Source: Dicaeum eximium
Taxonomy: Eukaryota > Chordata > Aves > Passeriformes > Dicaeidae
DNA length: 64,000 nt
NCBI GenBank assembly: GCA_013396995.1
Contig: VWZP01009950.1
Location: 186,001-250,000, forward strand
Direction: 5' to 3'
The notes beneath the pieces are model-generated. The model was not told where the DNA came from. It did no database searches and saw only the letters and a program-made list of their open reading frames with translations. Made by a program: the position numbers and the translations under genes. The stretch's first letter is position 1. Each line of letters begins with the position of its first letter. Positions 12,991 to 27,379 of the stretch are shown here, in pieces.

Positions 12991-14781
12991 TTACAATAGA
13001 ATAAATTGTCTATTGTCTCGCCCTACTTCTATATTTTTATATTTAAACATTTGCAGGTATAAGTACATAGGAGAGAAACTGTAGGGAAATTCCATTAACA
13101 TTTTCTGATATGTAATTTGTTTCCTATTAACCTAGGGGAAGAAATTAATGAAAATTTACTATGTTAAGCTGAGAAATAAGTTTTCTGGAAATTAAGCATT
13201 TGAGGTTTTTTATGTATTTATTGAATATTTAGGACACCAGTCCATAGCCATAGGCACTGGAGAATAGTTTGGAAACACAAATTTCTTTATGTTAAACACT
13301 TCCTGTCTGACTTGCAATTGAATTTTTTTTAAAGTTTACAGATGAACAAGAAATTGGAAGTGCTGCTGGGAGTGTCTGTACTCTTCTGCCTCAGCCAGTT
13401 GGAGGAAGCCTGGCACTGGAAATCTCCAAGCACTGGTCAGAAGGGACTGGGTCTAACTGGTGTGAGATACAAGGGTGTTCTCTAGTCAGCCCTTGCCAGG
13501 GGATTTAGTGACACAACAGGTTTCTTGCCCTGCAGAGTTCTGTGCCACTGTGCTGCGTGGTTACAAAACCTTCTGCATCCTCTTCCTTGTCCCCAGCCTG
13601 CAGGGAATGCTCTCCCAGCATGTCATGTGTAGTCAAACTACCTCGAAGTAGTATTGAGGGAGTTTGTGTGTCAGCATCTCTGTGCCGCCTTTGGCAAGCA
13701 CTGGCTTAAGTATGTCAGTGATCAGGTATCAGGGATCAATAAATGATGAGGAAAAAATGCCCAAGAGGCCTTTTAGGGGCTGGAAATGACCCTTGTGTAT
13801 GTGTGCACCTTGCTAAAAAAATGCCTTGCAGAATCCAAAGCTTCACATTTCTATCTCTTTTTCTCTGGCGGAAACATGTCGATTTTAAGAGTATTCATGT
13901 CTTTAGAATGATGAGATTCTAACAATCTGCACTATGTGCACAAGTAACATTTTTTACTTCTTTCCCCTGAAGGACATGTCAGAACAAGTGTAGAGCTGAG
14001 ACAAGAGGAGAGCAGCACTTTGGTGTTGCTGAGGCTGGTGTTGATGGGCTGAGCTGAACAGTGGTGCTGTGTTTTGCCTGAATTCAGGCAAGACTTGCTA
14101 GAAAATAGATTGTTCCTTGTGTGTGTAGGTGTATATATATACATACCAGATCATTTAATCAGAGTTATTAGCTGTTACAGCAGTTTCAGAGCACAGCAGA
14201 CAGAGCCCTGTTGCATCTCTCATTCTGAAGTCTTTCCGTCCTGGGCTCATTTATCACCTGTGTCAATTGTTGTGAAACACGATTCCATCTTTCCACTGGT
14301 TTTCTGTTAGGCTTACCTTTCCCTCAATTCTGTCTTGTTAAAAAAAAAAGAAAAGCTGTTGCAGTTTTGTTTATTTGAAAAAATGCCCTTTTCACATTCC
14401 TTATCTTACAGAGACTCTCTGCTTGGGCATCTGTCAGTGTGTTCTTTCTGCATTGATCGCACACAGATTTCGTTCTGGATTTGAGACGTACTTTGTCTTC
14501 TCTACACCGATGTGTGTGTTGTAGCTGCCACTTCTGCATCATGGAGTCCTTGCAAAAAGAATGTTTTACTACTCTTATCCTCACCCTTTGGGCTATGGTG
14601 CAGAAAACTCTTGCTCTCCAATGTTTCTTCCCGGCTTAGCCATTAGGACATGGGAAAATGTGAAAAACGTGTGATCCACGCACTAAAATGGCAGAGGGAA
14701 ACAGCAGCATTTGTTATTCATAGGATGCTTTAAGCTGAGCTTTTTCACTTCAAAGGGAATTGTAAACCAGCCAACCAACCC

Positions 14782-14818
14782 CTTGATCATTTGATCATTT
14801 ATCATTTGATAATTTGAA
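14782..14818. repeat. Short degenerate TTTGATCA tandem repeat
   Basis: There are four to five imperfect units of ATTTGATCA/ATTTATCA/ATTTGATAA type in 37 bases. Confidence 0.6.
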
Positions 14819-15904
14819 GGCAAACAGCAGAAAAGACCTGGCTTGCAAAACTGCATTAGGAGGCTTTTTAGAATCTCTGACAACCAGTCTGAGGTAAAAA
14901 TATAAAATATTTCACTACCAATTTCTTTGCACATCTGAAAAGGATAAAATATATAAATATTTTGGAAATTGATTTGTGCTATATATGTTATGTATTTCTG
15001 TTTCACTCTTTCTGTGGAAGCATGACCTAGAAGCCCTCAGGGAGGAGAAAAATGAATATCAATAGACAAAAGTTACTGAGCTAAAGGTGTGTTAACAGCA
15101 ATGGTAGCACAGGCTGCATCTCTAGTTCATTCCTTTCTGGCCTCTCTTCTGTCCCTGCCTATGAACTGTGGTAGGTAGGTGACCAAGCTGGGTGTTACCC
15201 ACTCCCCTGCTGCTTTTGGGAGGTGTGGGACTGGTTCTGAGTTTAGGAGGCAAATCCTGCCATCTGGTGCTTGCTCATGCACCTGTGGGGTTGTTGTTTG
15301 GGTGGAATTTGGCCCTTTGAAAGGGAATTTCCTACTGCTGCTTTACCTGTGCTCCTTTTCCCAGTGGTAGGACCTTCTTTGTACATTATCCTGCAGTTAC
15401 TGATTTGCTTTTGGACACTTCCTTGAGGAAGCTGGAGAAGGCACCTCATGCCTCAGGGAGAGCCCTTTGCTCATCCTTTGCTCCCAGTGAGTATCTGTTG
15501 TGCCTGTGAACTGCAGCCTTCAGGCTCACAGCCTTGAAGTTTCATTAGAATGAAAACTTGCTGCCCCCTCCTCATCCCTTCCCTCCCTGGTTCCTTTTTC
15601 TCTCTCCACAGGAACGCAGTTTCTCTTTTTCCCACACAATGCTGCTGGTGCCCCATTCTCCTGGTGTCCCTCCTGCTGTGGCCACCTCCCCTTGCCCTCA
15701 GCCAGCTTCCTGGGACTGCCCTGCAGCTGCTCCTGACTGGCAGGAATATTTGATCCAGGCTAGGATTCCTGATGAATGCAAATCAATACTATTTTTTCCA
15801 GTACAGTGGTAGATAAGGATCCCTTAAGCCAAGCAGCCTTTTAGCACTGCTTCTGCACCAGTATTCCTGCTCCTCCTTGTGTCTGGCTGCCCTCCTGTGT
15901 GCCA

Positions 15905-16460
15905 TGTAGGGCTCTGGAGGTCTGAGTTAGGCCCAGAGAGCCAGCAGGGATGGCTCATGTCTCCAGTGCCCCTGGAACTGTGGCCAGTTCTGGGCCCCTC
16001 AGTTTGGGAAGGACGTTGGGAGTCTTGAGTGTGTCCAGAGGAGGCAACGAGGCTGGAGAGGGGCTGGGAACACAAACCCTGTGAGGAACAACTGAGGGAG
16101 CTGGGGGTGTTTAAAGGAGCAAAGGAGACTCAGGGGTGACCTCATCACTCTCTACAATCCCTGAAAGGTGGCTGTGCTCAGCTGGGGTTGGGCTCTGTCT
16201 CCAGGCAGCACTGACAGAACCAGAGGACGCAGCCTCAAGCTGCACCAAGGGAAATACAGGTTGGATATTAGGAAGAAGATTTTCACTGAAAGCGGGATCA
16301 GGTACTGGAATGGTCTGCTCAGGGAGATGGTGGAGTCACCATCCCTGGGTGTGTTTAAACAAAGCCTGGATGTGGCACTGGGTGCCAGGGTTTAGTGGAG
16401 GTGTTAGGGCTGGGTTGGACTTGATCTTGAAGGTCTCTTCCAGCCTTGTGATTCTGTGAA
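15905..16460 (+). repeat. CR1 LINE fragment, 3' end
   Basis: This is a second CR1 copy in the SPAG16 orientation. Landmarks are GAGGCAACGAGGCTGGAGAG near 16042, GTGACCTCATCACTCTCTAC near 16136, CAGGTTGGATATTAGGAAGA near 16258, and a terminal GGTTGGACTTGATCTTGAAG near 16413 followed by TTGTGATTCTGTGAA. It differs from the copy at 3200 in the terminal segment, so it belongs to another CR1 subfamily. Frameshifts break the coding frame. Confidence 0.88.
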
Positions 16461-19400
16461 GTGCTCAGTGTGGCAGGTGCAGTCATTTGTTTTGTTTGGT
16501 TTGGGAAATGCCACAAGGAGCAGGAAGCTCAGGCAAGCTGGAATCACTTTCCTTGAACCCCAGGATGACTTCAACATCTCTCAGGCACAGAACTAACTGC
16601 TTAATTAAACATCAAGGGCAGTGGAGCAAAATGGCAAAAATGATCCTGACTTTCCCCTGTGGAGTGAACCAATCCAGGTGCCTGCACTTGGAAGAGGCCT
16701 GGAGCCCCAAATTCACCTGCACATGCCAGGGCCACAGCCAGCTCCAGGGCTCTGCCATGGCACATGGAAGGGGAAGGAAGGAATTCTGTGCCTGTGGACT
16801 CAGAGCCACTGAGCTTTCATGGAATGCTTCAAAGGGAAGAGTTGTAGCACTTGTCATCTTTCTACTATAAATAAGTTTTGGAAGAATATTTGGCTAAATT
16901 GTGCTGGCTAAATCAATAGAAATTATTTCACCTTCCTTCCCTCAAAGAAGTGTTTAAGCCATTGCTTTTCTTAAAAAACAGAATTTTCCCATTATTTTTC
17001 TGTACATCTGGCTTACAATATATTTTGAGAAGAAGAAAAATATATTTCCATTGCTTAGTGACCAGGGTATGGTAGCAGGTATAAAAAGAAAAAAGAGGCT
17101 TGTCCAGTGTGTCCTTTGAGTCAGATGTAGGCATGAAACTTTCTAAGAGCTAAAAACCTTGGGAAAATTTTAGAAGGTATTTTATTTAGAGTTAAAAATT
17201 GAATGGAATAGAAAGCTGTTTCAAAAATATAGAGGAGGATGGGTCAATAAACTTGCTTGAGTCCTGTAGGATGAGCTATGTCACCACCATGTGACAGGGA
17301 CATTTGATGAGTTGATCATACTCTGATCCAGGGAGAAAAGTTGTGTGGTTTCTCATGAGCTGGCTCCTCAATTTCCTTGAAATTCAAATTTTGATTTGCT
17401 GTAATGGATACAGAAAGAGGAAGATGGTTCTTTTTGGAAACAAAAGTAAGAAAATGACATTTTAAATTGTAATGTTCCTTAGGGAAGAGATCTCTGTGCT
17501 ATATTGTTCAGAGGGATATGTCTCAGCATGCTATCCAGTTTTCAGTTCTGTAATAATCTCTTGAGGTTCTTATGGCCTCTAAACAAGGTCATTACATAGC
17601 ATGGGGAAAACTGGAAGGGTGGTCTTCTCTTGCTGTCTCTGGCTATAAGTATTATGAAAAATGGTGGGGCACTCCTGGGGGTGCTCCCTGAGCTGTAACT
17701 GCTGGAATTTCTGTCCCTCCAGTGGTTTCCTGCCTTTTTTTTTTTTCCCTTGTGGTTAGCTAATTAATAATTTGTGTTAGTTACGATGAGGGGATCTATG
17801 GAGACATGAATTAATACTTGGTTTATATTAAAGAGCGACATGATTGATGTGCTAATTATGCAGATACTTGTTCTCAATATTCTCCTTTATTATACACAAG
17901 TATGAAGGCCAGCTGCAATAGCAAGCTCTGCTAATATATAAACACACACCATAACAAGGGCAAGATGCATGATAAAATGTCTCTTTTTTTCCTTCACCAT
18001 GTACAACTCAGACAACACCTGGAATATCTTCTCACTGGATGGAGGGAGCTGGGGGCTCTTGAGTGGTGGGGTTGATATCAGCTGCTCTCTGCACAAGTGG
18101 CAGAAGTACACAAGGCAGTAGTTAAGCTGAAGGATATAATTAATTCTACAGACACTAAAATAAATCTGTGTAAATCAATGTCCAGCTCTGCTTTGTGGGG
18201 CTAATTGTGTGTATGAAGTTATGCACCTAACTTAAGCTTTTGACTTCTTTGCAGTCAGAACCTAAAGCACAATTCAGGATCATATTTTAAAGTACCATAG
18301 TGATGCTCCATTTCCGAATCCTCCTCAATTATCCACGTCCTTCCATATTTGCTCTTATTTGGAACATTAGCATTTGTAGAAAGAGCCCAAATACCTCTAT
18401 TCTGCTTGTTATATGTGCAGGATTAAGTATTAAATAGAGCATTATAAAGCTCTGCTGTTTTATACACATGTACAAACATAGTATCTGCTTTATTTATGAT
18501 TTTTAAGAGAGATTTTAGGTGTGGTTGAACAGACTGACATATTTTGGTACAGCTGCCTTCTGCATTTTCTTACTTGTAAAGCGTCAACGGCCAGAGTGCA
18601 TTTATTTGTACAGGTTTGCAGGGGTAAAATAAACCAGACCAGATATATTTCAAAAGCTTTAAAAACAGTTTAAAGTAGATGTTTCTATAAATCCCTATTT
18701 TATTACTGCAAGTGCAGCTATTTCATGAAATAGGACATGGGGTATTGTTTCCTTTTTCCCTGCTGGAAGACACACATAGCTGATCAGTGGCATTTACAGA
18801 GAGGGAATCAAGCACATTAAGCAACTGTTTGCACAGAGCTATATGCTGAAATACTAAGTCAGTCCAAATTCCCATGAACTTTAATGGTATTTTTTTTTCT
18901 TCTAAGCAATTCTCTGTACAAGCCTCATTAAATGAAGAAAGGATTTCTATTGATTACGTTAACTTTAACACCTGGATGGGAGGATTCGAGTGTGAGCACT
19001 GCAAAACTCTATCCATGTTACATGCAAAGGAAAATAATATGTTGGGATGTGGAGAAATCCCTTGGTGGTGGAGAAATCCCAAACAGCCCTTTGAAAGCCT
19101 CTTGCTGGCCACTTTGGAGCTGGAATCAGAGTCAGAGAAAGGTTAGGTTTGGAGAGGACCTTAAAGATCATGAGTAAAGGTTTGTGGTGGATAAAAATGA
19201 GTGTGTTGGAGCAGACCTGGAGAGGAGCCCCTTCCAGGGCAGGTGCTGCACGTTAAGGGTGTGGCTGTGTGACAGCACAGCACTACAGGAATTGGTTCTT
19301 TTTCCAAGCCATGTATTTTGTTTTGCAGAACTGAACCCTGGAGTTGCTCTGGATGTTCCTTTGTATGTTTTTGGTGTGGCTTGTGGAAGAAAGGAGTCCA

Positions 19401-21529
19401 GTGTGTCCTTTCTGGTGCTAGGATTTCCAGGGAGGGCTCAAGTGCCTCTACCTGTGCTTTGGGAGCCAAGCAGGAGAACCCTGGTACCCCATGGACTGCC
19501 CCAGACTCTACTTCAGCTCTCTGGGGACTTCTTGTCTGTACTGCTGTCACTTCAGGGTACAGAGCTGAAGCTGTTCATGCTGAGATTGCTGCCTTTTAAC
19601 CCCACGTGGCAGGGAGCAGACAAGGCTCCTTTTAGATTACTACATTTTTATAGAGGGGCTCCCTAAAACTCTGTGTTTCTATCAAGTGGATGTTATTATT
19701 TGTGATTTTTTAAGAAAAACCCCAAAACCATAGATATGGTTTTTAAAATCAGAAAATGGATAATATTAAAATTGGAGTTGATACAAAGTATTTTGACAAA
19801 TTTGAGTAATTGATGGTAATAAAAAAGTCCATTTAATGGTGATTTAAATTCTTCTGTTTCTGCATCTGTAACATTAGAGTGGAATCTTGTCTGGTTTTCA
19901 CTTTAAGCAATCTACCTTAAAGTACTTACATAGTAAGCATTATTTACTGCTTTTAGGATTACTTTAAACTAATCTAAGATGTGCCTCATTAGTTTTCCTA
20001 CTCCATGGAATAAACAATTGCCAGCATTAGCCTTTAAAGTGCATTTGCACTTCTGCAATTAGCATATTGATGATTGTTTTTCCTATGACAAATAGACTGG
20101 AGTTCTGTTGCACTCTCGACTTCCTAACAGTTCTTAAATTTGCAGCAATGGTGAGCTCTGTTAGGCATGATGGGGGTTTGGTCTGCAGTGTGTGTTGGTC
20201 AAATGTAAATGGTATTATAGAGATGTTAAAATTAGAATGTGTGAGAGAGCCATGTGCAACCACACTTGATCAGCTGTTTTGGTAAAGCTGATTAAGGATT
20301 GGCTTTCAGGTTGCTGAGTTTTAGTTAGTACAAAGGGGTTATTTTTAGTGGTACAAAATATTCTGATGTTTTGAGTTTAGACTAACTTCAGTTTGTACTT
20401 TAAGAGAAGAAAAACCCAACAAACAACTTGTAGGGTCTTTCTGGTGGTATTATGCAGGTGTCACTCACAGAGGTACTGCTGGAAAGTTCACTGGTTTGTC
20501 ATCACCTGCGCAGGTAATCAACGAGCATCCCAACATTTCATCCAGAGATTTCATCTCTGCAGCAGCTGTTGGCAACCTTCCATCCCCAGCATGCCAGATC
20601 CTGGTCCCTAAATAGCCACTGCCTTGGCAGAGACATGCAGCAATGCAGATGTGCTTATTCTCAAAAGGAAACTCTTACTTGAGTTGTGCTTCATCAGAAC
20701 CAAGCCTTACAGGTCTGTCTGTGAGGCTTTGCTGACTGATTGATGCAAGCTGCAGTGCCCCAGTTCATCCATCCCTTTCTCTAAGACATCATTAGCTTTT
20801 TACAGAATAGATGGCATGATAACAATATTTCCTTTGAGTCTGTCTTTCTTGTGTCAAAAATAACCAGGCACCCCTCTCCTCATTCATAGTTCTCTGGCAT
20901 CTTAAATGAAACACTAATGTTTAAATTCTAAAAAAGTTGCTTTGACATGTTAATCTCTGGGGTTTTGGTAGTATTTGGTCAGACTCTCAGAGGTCCTTTG
21001 CTTTTGGTGGACTAGTATTTGTCTCCAGGCCAAAGTGTAGGAATATGGGCTTTTCCTCTTTCATAAACAGGCATGTGGGACACAAAGTGGTCATGGCAAA
21101 ATGAAACTGAGGGGTTTTCAGCTTTTTTGAGTCTCACACAGGATATGAGATAACCATACATGTGTTTATAAATGGGCTCTACATTTCTTTCCATGGCAGT
21201 GATAACTAGAAGTCTCCCAGTAATTTTGTCCTTCTTTTTCCTGCTCTGGAAGCAGAACTGTATTTTGCTCTAAAAGTATGTATTTGTTGAGACTGATCTT
21301 TATCCCTCACTCTAGCCCAGTGTGAAGGGAATGAAGACTAATTTGGAAGCAGGATAAATGGCAACCCTTGAGGTTAATGTTGCTGCAGCTTCTCAGTTGT
21401 GTGCATGGTTCTGTGGTTTTCATCAACATCGTCTTTGCAGGAGTTCAGATGTTTTGTTCACCCAACAAAATGGTCATGTGGAGGGTTGGAAGGTCTTGGT
21501 ACAGTGTGGCAGTGTGTTCCAGGAGGTGT
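16461..21529 (+). other. SPAG16 intron, mostly unique sequence
   Basis: No exon was recognised. The stretch includes a 12-T run near 17735 and a possible tiny CR1 end at about 19125-19180. A 160-codon open frame starting at 19184 has no motif and is overlapped by other frames on both strands. Confidence 0.55.
19125..19180 (-). repeat. Possible short CR1 3' end
   Basis: The + strand reads GGTTTGGAGAGGACCTTAAA then GATCATGAG. This resembles the reverse complement of a CR1 terminus. It is short and diverged, and no CR1 body was recognised beside it. Confidence 0.35.
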
Positions 21530-21752
21530 ATGAAGCTCTGCCAGGGGAGGTTTAGGCTGGATGCTGGGAAGGGGTGGGTGGTCAGGCACTGGACAGGTTC
21601 CCCAGGGAATGATCACAGCCCCACGACTGCCAGAGCTCCAGGAACATCTGGACAAGGCTGCCAGGCACAGGGTGGGATTGTTGGGGTGTCCTGGGCAGGG
21701 CCAGGGGTTCAGTCCATCATCCTGGTGAGTCCCAGCTCTGGATACTTTCTGA
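21530..21752 (+). repeat. CR1 LINE fragment, 3' end
   Basis: A third CR1 copy shows GGTTTAGGCTGGATGCTGGG near 21549, TCCCCAGGGAATGATCACAG near 21599, GGACAAGGCTGCCAGGCACA near 21650, and a TGTCCTGGGCAGGGCCAGGG segment near 21688 that leads to a degraded terminus. It lies in the SPAG16 orientation. The start is uncertain; similarity may reach back to about 21470. Confidence 0.78.
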
Positions 21753-23284
21753 TTTTTGGCTGACAGCAGCCAGCTGCTTTACAGGCTAAATCCATGGCAC
21801 AGCAAAACGTTTAGGTATTGGGACCATCCTGGATTTAGAACCACTTTGGAACATGAATCTGCGGTCTGTAAATGGCAGGAGGTGGTGCCAATGGCAGCAG
21901 ATGGTGCAAATGCTAACAAAGGTTAAAAACTGAAATCTGGAGTCCCAGCATTTTAATTTGGATATGACTCAGGAAAAGGCATTTTATTCCAAATATGCTT
22001 TGAATTGAAAATTTGTAGCTTGCATGACTTTGAGTCTTCAGGGGTTTGTTTTGTAGATATCAGTAGGTAATGAAAAAATTACATTTTAAACAGAATGAAG
22101 ACACCTTTCAGGTAACTCCTTTCAGAGAACTCCTGTAACTTGGCTGTAAGGCTCCCATAGGTATCAGAGAAACTCATTAGTACCAGCAGTCATTTTTATA
22201 TGTAAGTGTTTTATTATTCCAGGCTGTTCTGTCAGTGTTATTTAATGCATCTTTATAAAGGCTAGAACTACCTTACTTAAGCATTTCCAGGGGCTGGTTT
22301 GTTATAATTTTTGGGTCTAGGAAGAGGTAAAGGAATATGTAGCACCTGGGAGAGCCAGCCATGAAGATTGTTCTGTGTGTGGTCAATGTTCATTACAAGG
22401 AATATTTTCAGGGCTTTGTCAAAATGTAAATCTCTAAGTAACAACACTTGGAATATGTCTTCAGATTTTTTCCCCCCTCTGGGAGTGTCCCCCAAAATGA
22501 GTCTCTTATTTCTTCTAGTGCAACTTCTTTTTCTCTGTGCATACTGGAAGTTGAAGGAAGTTCTGAGACCTATTTCTAGTTTTCATAAAGTTATGTGGGT
22601 CTGGGCCTCTCTAAAGTTGTTTTCCAGTTTTGAAGAGCTTTGCTTTCCACTTCTTCCCTGTAATACCTATGGACAGCAAGTGGGGAGGAAAGATGGGAAG
22701 AGAATTTGCCAAATATAGTGTAGCAAGCATTCTAGAAACTCCACGGTCTCCAAGGGCTTGGCTTTGCCCAAGAGGGTAATAATTTTCTGTGAGTGATTGT
22801 ACATAGTCCCATAGCAGAGCCAGGAACTGCAAACGAAATTATTACTTGATTCTCCTAAAACAGCGTTGCTTTGTTCAAGTCTCACCAAATATTCAGAAAT
22901 CCTTAACCTCTTGCTGCCTGTGAAGATTAATCCATAGGAATTCTGAGGAATGATGTCAGAATATGGAAGAGTCAGACTATAATTCTCTTAAGTCAGTGTT
23001 TTCTATGGATATTTTCTCTGGTGTAGTAACTAGAGTTTAATCTGCAGCTGGCCTGATTTTAAAGTAAAATTCTACAAAACTAAACCAGGATAATTACCTA
23101 TCTCAACAATTTAGTAGAGGAAATGGTGGCTTTTCCTGTATTTAGGGGTTTAAAATGTATTGTGTTCCTTTCTAAAGGGTGAGTTTTAGTACAAACCAAT
23201 GTAGTGGTTTGGGCCAGGAACCTCTTGGTTGAGCTCCACAGGCTGTGTTTCAGTTTGGGAGTTTGCTTAGGAAATCAGTTCCGT
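21753..23284 (+). other. SPAG16 intron, unique sequence
   Basis: No exon or repeat was recognised. Open frames are at most 116 codons and carry no motif. Confidence 0.55.
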
Positions 23285-23900
23285 TCAGTGTTTTCATCAG
23301 CAGTGAGGAGGATGGAATACAGAGTAGCTTATAAAATATGCAGATGACACCAAGCTGGTGAGGATCTGAAAATGCTTTTCTGTATCAGATCAGAATTCAA
23401 AATAAACTTGGCAAATTGCAGAGATGGTCTGAAATCAGCAAAATGAACTTGAATTAAGTGGAGTGCTGCATGATATATTTAGGAAAAAGAATGTGGATAC
23501 ACAAATTCAAGATAGGCAATACCTGTTAAGAGGAAAAACAGGTAACAAGGTCTACAGTGCACTGCTGTTACAAACTAAGGGAATTAATTCTGTAACTCTG
23601 GAATGTGTGAAGAGGGATGCTGTGTCTGCAGTGTTGGGTAATTACTCTAAATTAGGGCTGGTGAGGTCTGAGTTGACATGCTGTATCCATGTTTGGTTAT
23701 GACTTCTAAAAAGCCTCTGGAAAACTGCATTGCTTAGAGAATTGAAGTTTGCCTAGTTAAGACAATGTTAGTAACAACCATCTGATATATAAAGATTTTA
23801 AGACAAAAGGGAGAGGGAAACTTTCTCCTTATTCCTGAGTGAAAAATTAAGGGAAATTTTTGCTATTTGCACTCAGAGTGATGAGGGCTGTGTTTTACAA
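23285..23900 (+). repeat. Ancient CR1-type LINE remnant
   Basis: A short stretch near 23337 reads GCAGATGACACCAAGCTGG, the A-D-D-T-K-L segment of CR1 reverse transcriptase (catalytic motif region). It is followed by sequence resembling the downstream CR1 body (GAAATCAGCAAAATGAACTT near 23430). Many indels interrupt the frame. It is much older than the other CR1 copies, and its edges are approximate. Confidence 0.6.
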
Positions 23901-26900
23901 AACACTTTTTGAAGCCTAAACCCCAGAAAAAGCCATCTGGAGCTGTTGTAGAAGCTACTTTTAATGGAGAAGTTATACAAATCCATGCTGGGTGTACTCT
24001 CTTCAGCCCAAGGTGGACAAGGCAGTGTCTTTCAGCACATGTGTCTGTAACTCTGTGTAGGAGATGAGAGTAGAATAAACAGCTTGAAAAATTTTTTCTA
24101 TTGAAATGTCCTGAAAAAGTGGAATGGCTGATTTTAGTGGGAAAAGCTTTCCACCCCGTGGGGCAGACTCAGCACAGCCTTGTGGGGCTGCAGCTACTTT
24201 GGGATCATGGGACTAGAGAATTTCTGAACTCAAAATCCATTTCTCTCTCATACACATACACCTGGTTATGGAGATCACCAGAGGAAGAACACGATTCACA
24301 GCTGCTGACTTTGCCTCTTAGTCCTAACTGAGAAGAAACTATTTATCTGTGTAACTTTCTTCCCACAAGAGTTTCCATTAGTTCTGTTGATGGAAGCATT
24401 TTTCAGCATTACAATACTGAAATAAAGCACAGAGCATTAAACCCTTCTCTGCCTCCAAAAGTGAGAAAGAAACATTAGCAGGAAGCTGACCTTGAAAAGG
24501 TAATGCTTTGGTTTCTTATTAATTTAGAAATCTGAGTTAGTTTGATGCTCTAATTGCAAATTATATTTCTATATTTTTTCCTTTATCAACCTTCATAATT
24601 TAACAGAATTTACCAACTGGCAAGTTTCAAGTACTTTTTCTTCCAAACTCTTTTATACCACAACACTGCTCCTAATCATCTGTGAAAAAGCTTCCATGCA
24701 ACAGAAGACTGGGAATTGCTAACAGTAATGATGGGAACTAATTCAAACCAGGCCACAGGTAGAAGCTTTTGTGAAAGCAATCTGCATCTTTTCAAGCTGG
24801 TCCAGCTAGAATAGCCTTTTAGAAAAGCAGTCTCTTTCATTCCAAAGGAAGCCCAGCCATTATCTCTCTACCCAGCAATGCACACGACAAAAAAGGAAGC
24901 AACAGGGATGCACTGGGCAGGGAAAGTTTTAGCCAAGTTTGCCAACGTTGCCTTTCCCTTTGCTTCTCTGCCCATGAAGTGGTTCACAAGCAGAGGTGCA
25001 GTGTGAAAACCCAGAGGGGCAATTCCTTTGCCCATGGTGTGACCCTGGTTTCCTGTGTCTCACCCTGCTGCTCTGGAGGGTTGTCCTGAGAGCTGTGATC
25101 CCTTCTGGAGCTGGCTTCCAGAGGCTGCAGAGCCGAGCTAACCTTGTTACAGTGCTATTTTGGATACTGTGATTTAATACTCCTAGGGGCTGCCTTTTGC
25201 TAAAATAAGTGATGTAGCATTTTTCATAAAGGGATAGCAAAAGGTGAGTGATGGGCAGTGTGAATCATGGCATAAATCATTTCAGGCACGGAAGTGCAGC
25301 TTTCACTCCAGAGGAAAGCTGTTAGGAAAGGATGTCAGTGTTTTAACTTTTTTATTGCATCTACTTGTTTGTTGCTACTCTCATTCTTTTTGCTTTTGGC
25401 TTAATTATTTCTCCCTAAAGTATGGTGCTTACCTAATAAATTGACTAAGCTCAAAAAACTGAATCAAATACATATTAAATAAGAGCTTGTGAGCTACAGT
25501 TACAGCAAGTAACTCCTGAGTTAGTTGGTTTCTTTAATAGCACCCTCAGTCTTACCAAAAATACCCCAACTGTTCGATCTGTCTCTTGTTCTGTTCACAG
25601 CTTTGTCAGCATATAAACTTCATGACAATTTAAATAAATTTAAAAATCAAGCCAAACCCCACCCCTAGATTTTGCACTGGAAATAAACAGTGCTTCTCTG
25701 TGTGGAGGAACGTGGTTTGTTCCTTGCCTGCTGCTCTGGTTTAAGGCAGGTTAGAAGGGAGCTGTTTCTGTAATGTGCAACAGCTGATGCTGTAAACGAA
25801 GGGATTTTTTTTTCCTGTGGCCAGCAGTAATTATCAACAACCTTGTAAGCACAATCAAAGGAATGAATAAGTAAAGATTCTCTAAGAAGTAATTGAGACT
25901 CATGCCTGTTATTATCTACAGACATTCTAGATAAAAAGCTTAATGTTAGGGTGCAGAGGTGTACAGTACATGAGACTATAATGACATAAACACTTTGCAT
26001 GTTATGACATAGATTCTAGAAAAATCCTTTTGCCCTGATGTGATTAAGGACTCAGTCTTGAACAGGATTGTTTTTAAGTTAATATGCTGTGAAATCAGCA
26101 GTACTCCTGGTCCTGCATAATTCAGGAATATGCTTGTGTCTTTAAAGGATGAGACCTCTAAAAACACATGCAGATCAATAGCATAGTTTTGACTTTTTCT
26201 CAGATTTGATCCAGGGCCAAACTTTGTTGTTAAGAAGATGATTTTATATTGGCACAGCATATACAGTCAGATCGAATGCAGTAAAACCTGGGTAGGTTAC
26301 AACACTCAGTTAATACAAATGGATGCATTTTGATAATTGCACATGGAGTGGATAAACAGAAAGTGATCAGAGAACACCACAAAATTGATGTTCTGAATTT
26401 ATCACAACTGTGCCTGTAACAGGGACTTACATTGATGTGTTTAACACAATTATTTTTGGAGGCACTTTATACTGTATGGAGAATCCACTTCCTGAAGTAG
26501 TTTCTTTTTGAGAGGAGAACTGGGTTTGCCAGGTTAGAAAGTGTGTGAATTTATTCCACTTCAGAGGAATAAATGTTTGCTGCTGCTCTGCAGCAGAGAG
26601 TGAAGATTCTGTGTGCATGGGGACTAGAATAAGTACATAAACTTCACTGTGAGTTAGGAAGTTGCTTGGCCTCTAGAGATACAAGTTCAAGTCTCTGGAA
26701 GACTTTTCTCATTATTTTCTGGGGTGTACCAAGGTCTGCTGGGCAGCCTAGAAGGTTAACCTCAGGTATGTTGAGATTCTAGCAAGTTTTCTCCCTCCTA
26801 AATCCTGAGTCATAGGAGCTTGGGAAGCAGCCAGGAATTTCACCAGACAGGAGAGGGTTTTTTAGGCATTGCTGTGACTGAGATCTATCACTGACTTCCA

Positions 26901-27379
26901 GATGGGCATTTACATAAATGAAACAAAAGACAGGAGCTTTGTGCTCTGAGTATTTTCCCCTTATGTTCTTTTATGGTTTTGAGGTTTTTATTCTTTATCC
27001 TTATTTTTGTCTATTTTCGCTCTTATTTTCTCTATTGAAAGCATTTTTCCCCTCTTCATTTTTTCAAGAAAAGATAAATTTTAAGACCTCAAACAGTAAT
27101 GCAAGCTATTAAGTTATGCTACAGTTGCATAATAAAACCCTGAATTAAATGTCAGGGTTATAATTATTACTGAAGAATGCTGTCAGGTGAGATCAGGTAA
27201 CTCAAGGCAAGATAAAAAAGGTGGTAGAAATGACTATATTAGAAAGATGATGTTCAAAGAAAGCATGTTAAGATAAGTTGCAACAGGCATAATGATTGAT
27301 TAGGCTGTTGTGATGTGTCTAGTTTTAATTTCTTGGCAGGTTAATCCTAGCTGAGAGTACTTGCCTGGCACTGTCCCCT
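23901..27379 (+). other. SPAG16 intron, unique sequence
   Basis: AT-rich intron with no recognisable exon, RNA gene or transposon. Confidence 0.55.

Larger units (their letters stand above)
7813..15904 (+). other. SPAG16 intron, mostly unique sequence
   Basis: This 8 kb stretch has no exon or clear transposon. It contains the N-flanked 60-bp duplication (12854-12990), a short ATTTGATC-type repeat at 14782-14818, and A/T runs. The open frames, up to 117 codons and often overlapping on both strands, carry no recognisable motif. Confidence 0.6.

Noticed and set aside
19184..19666. 160-codon open frame
   Set aside because: Overlapped by long frames on both strands, no motif, and no support as an exon.
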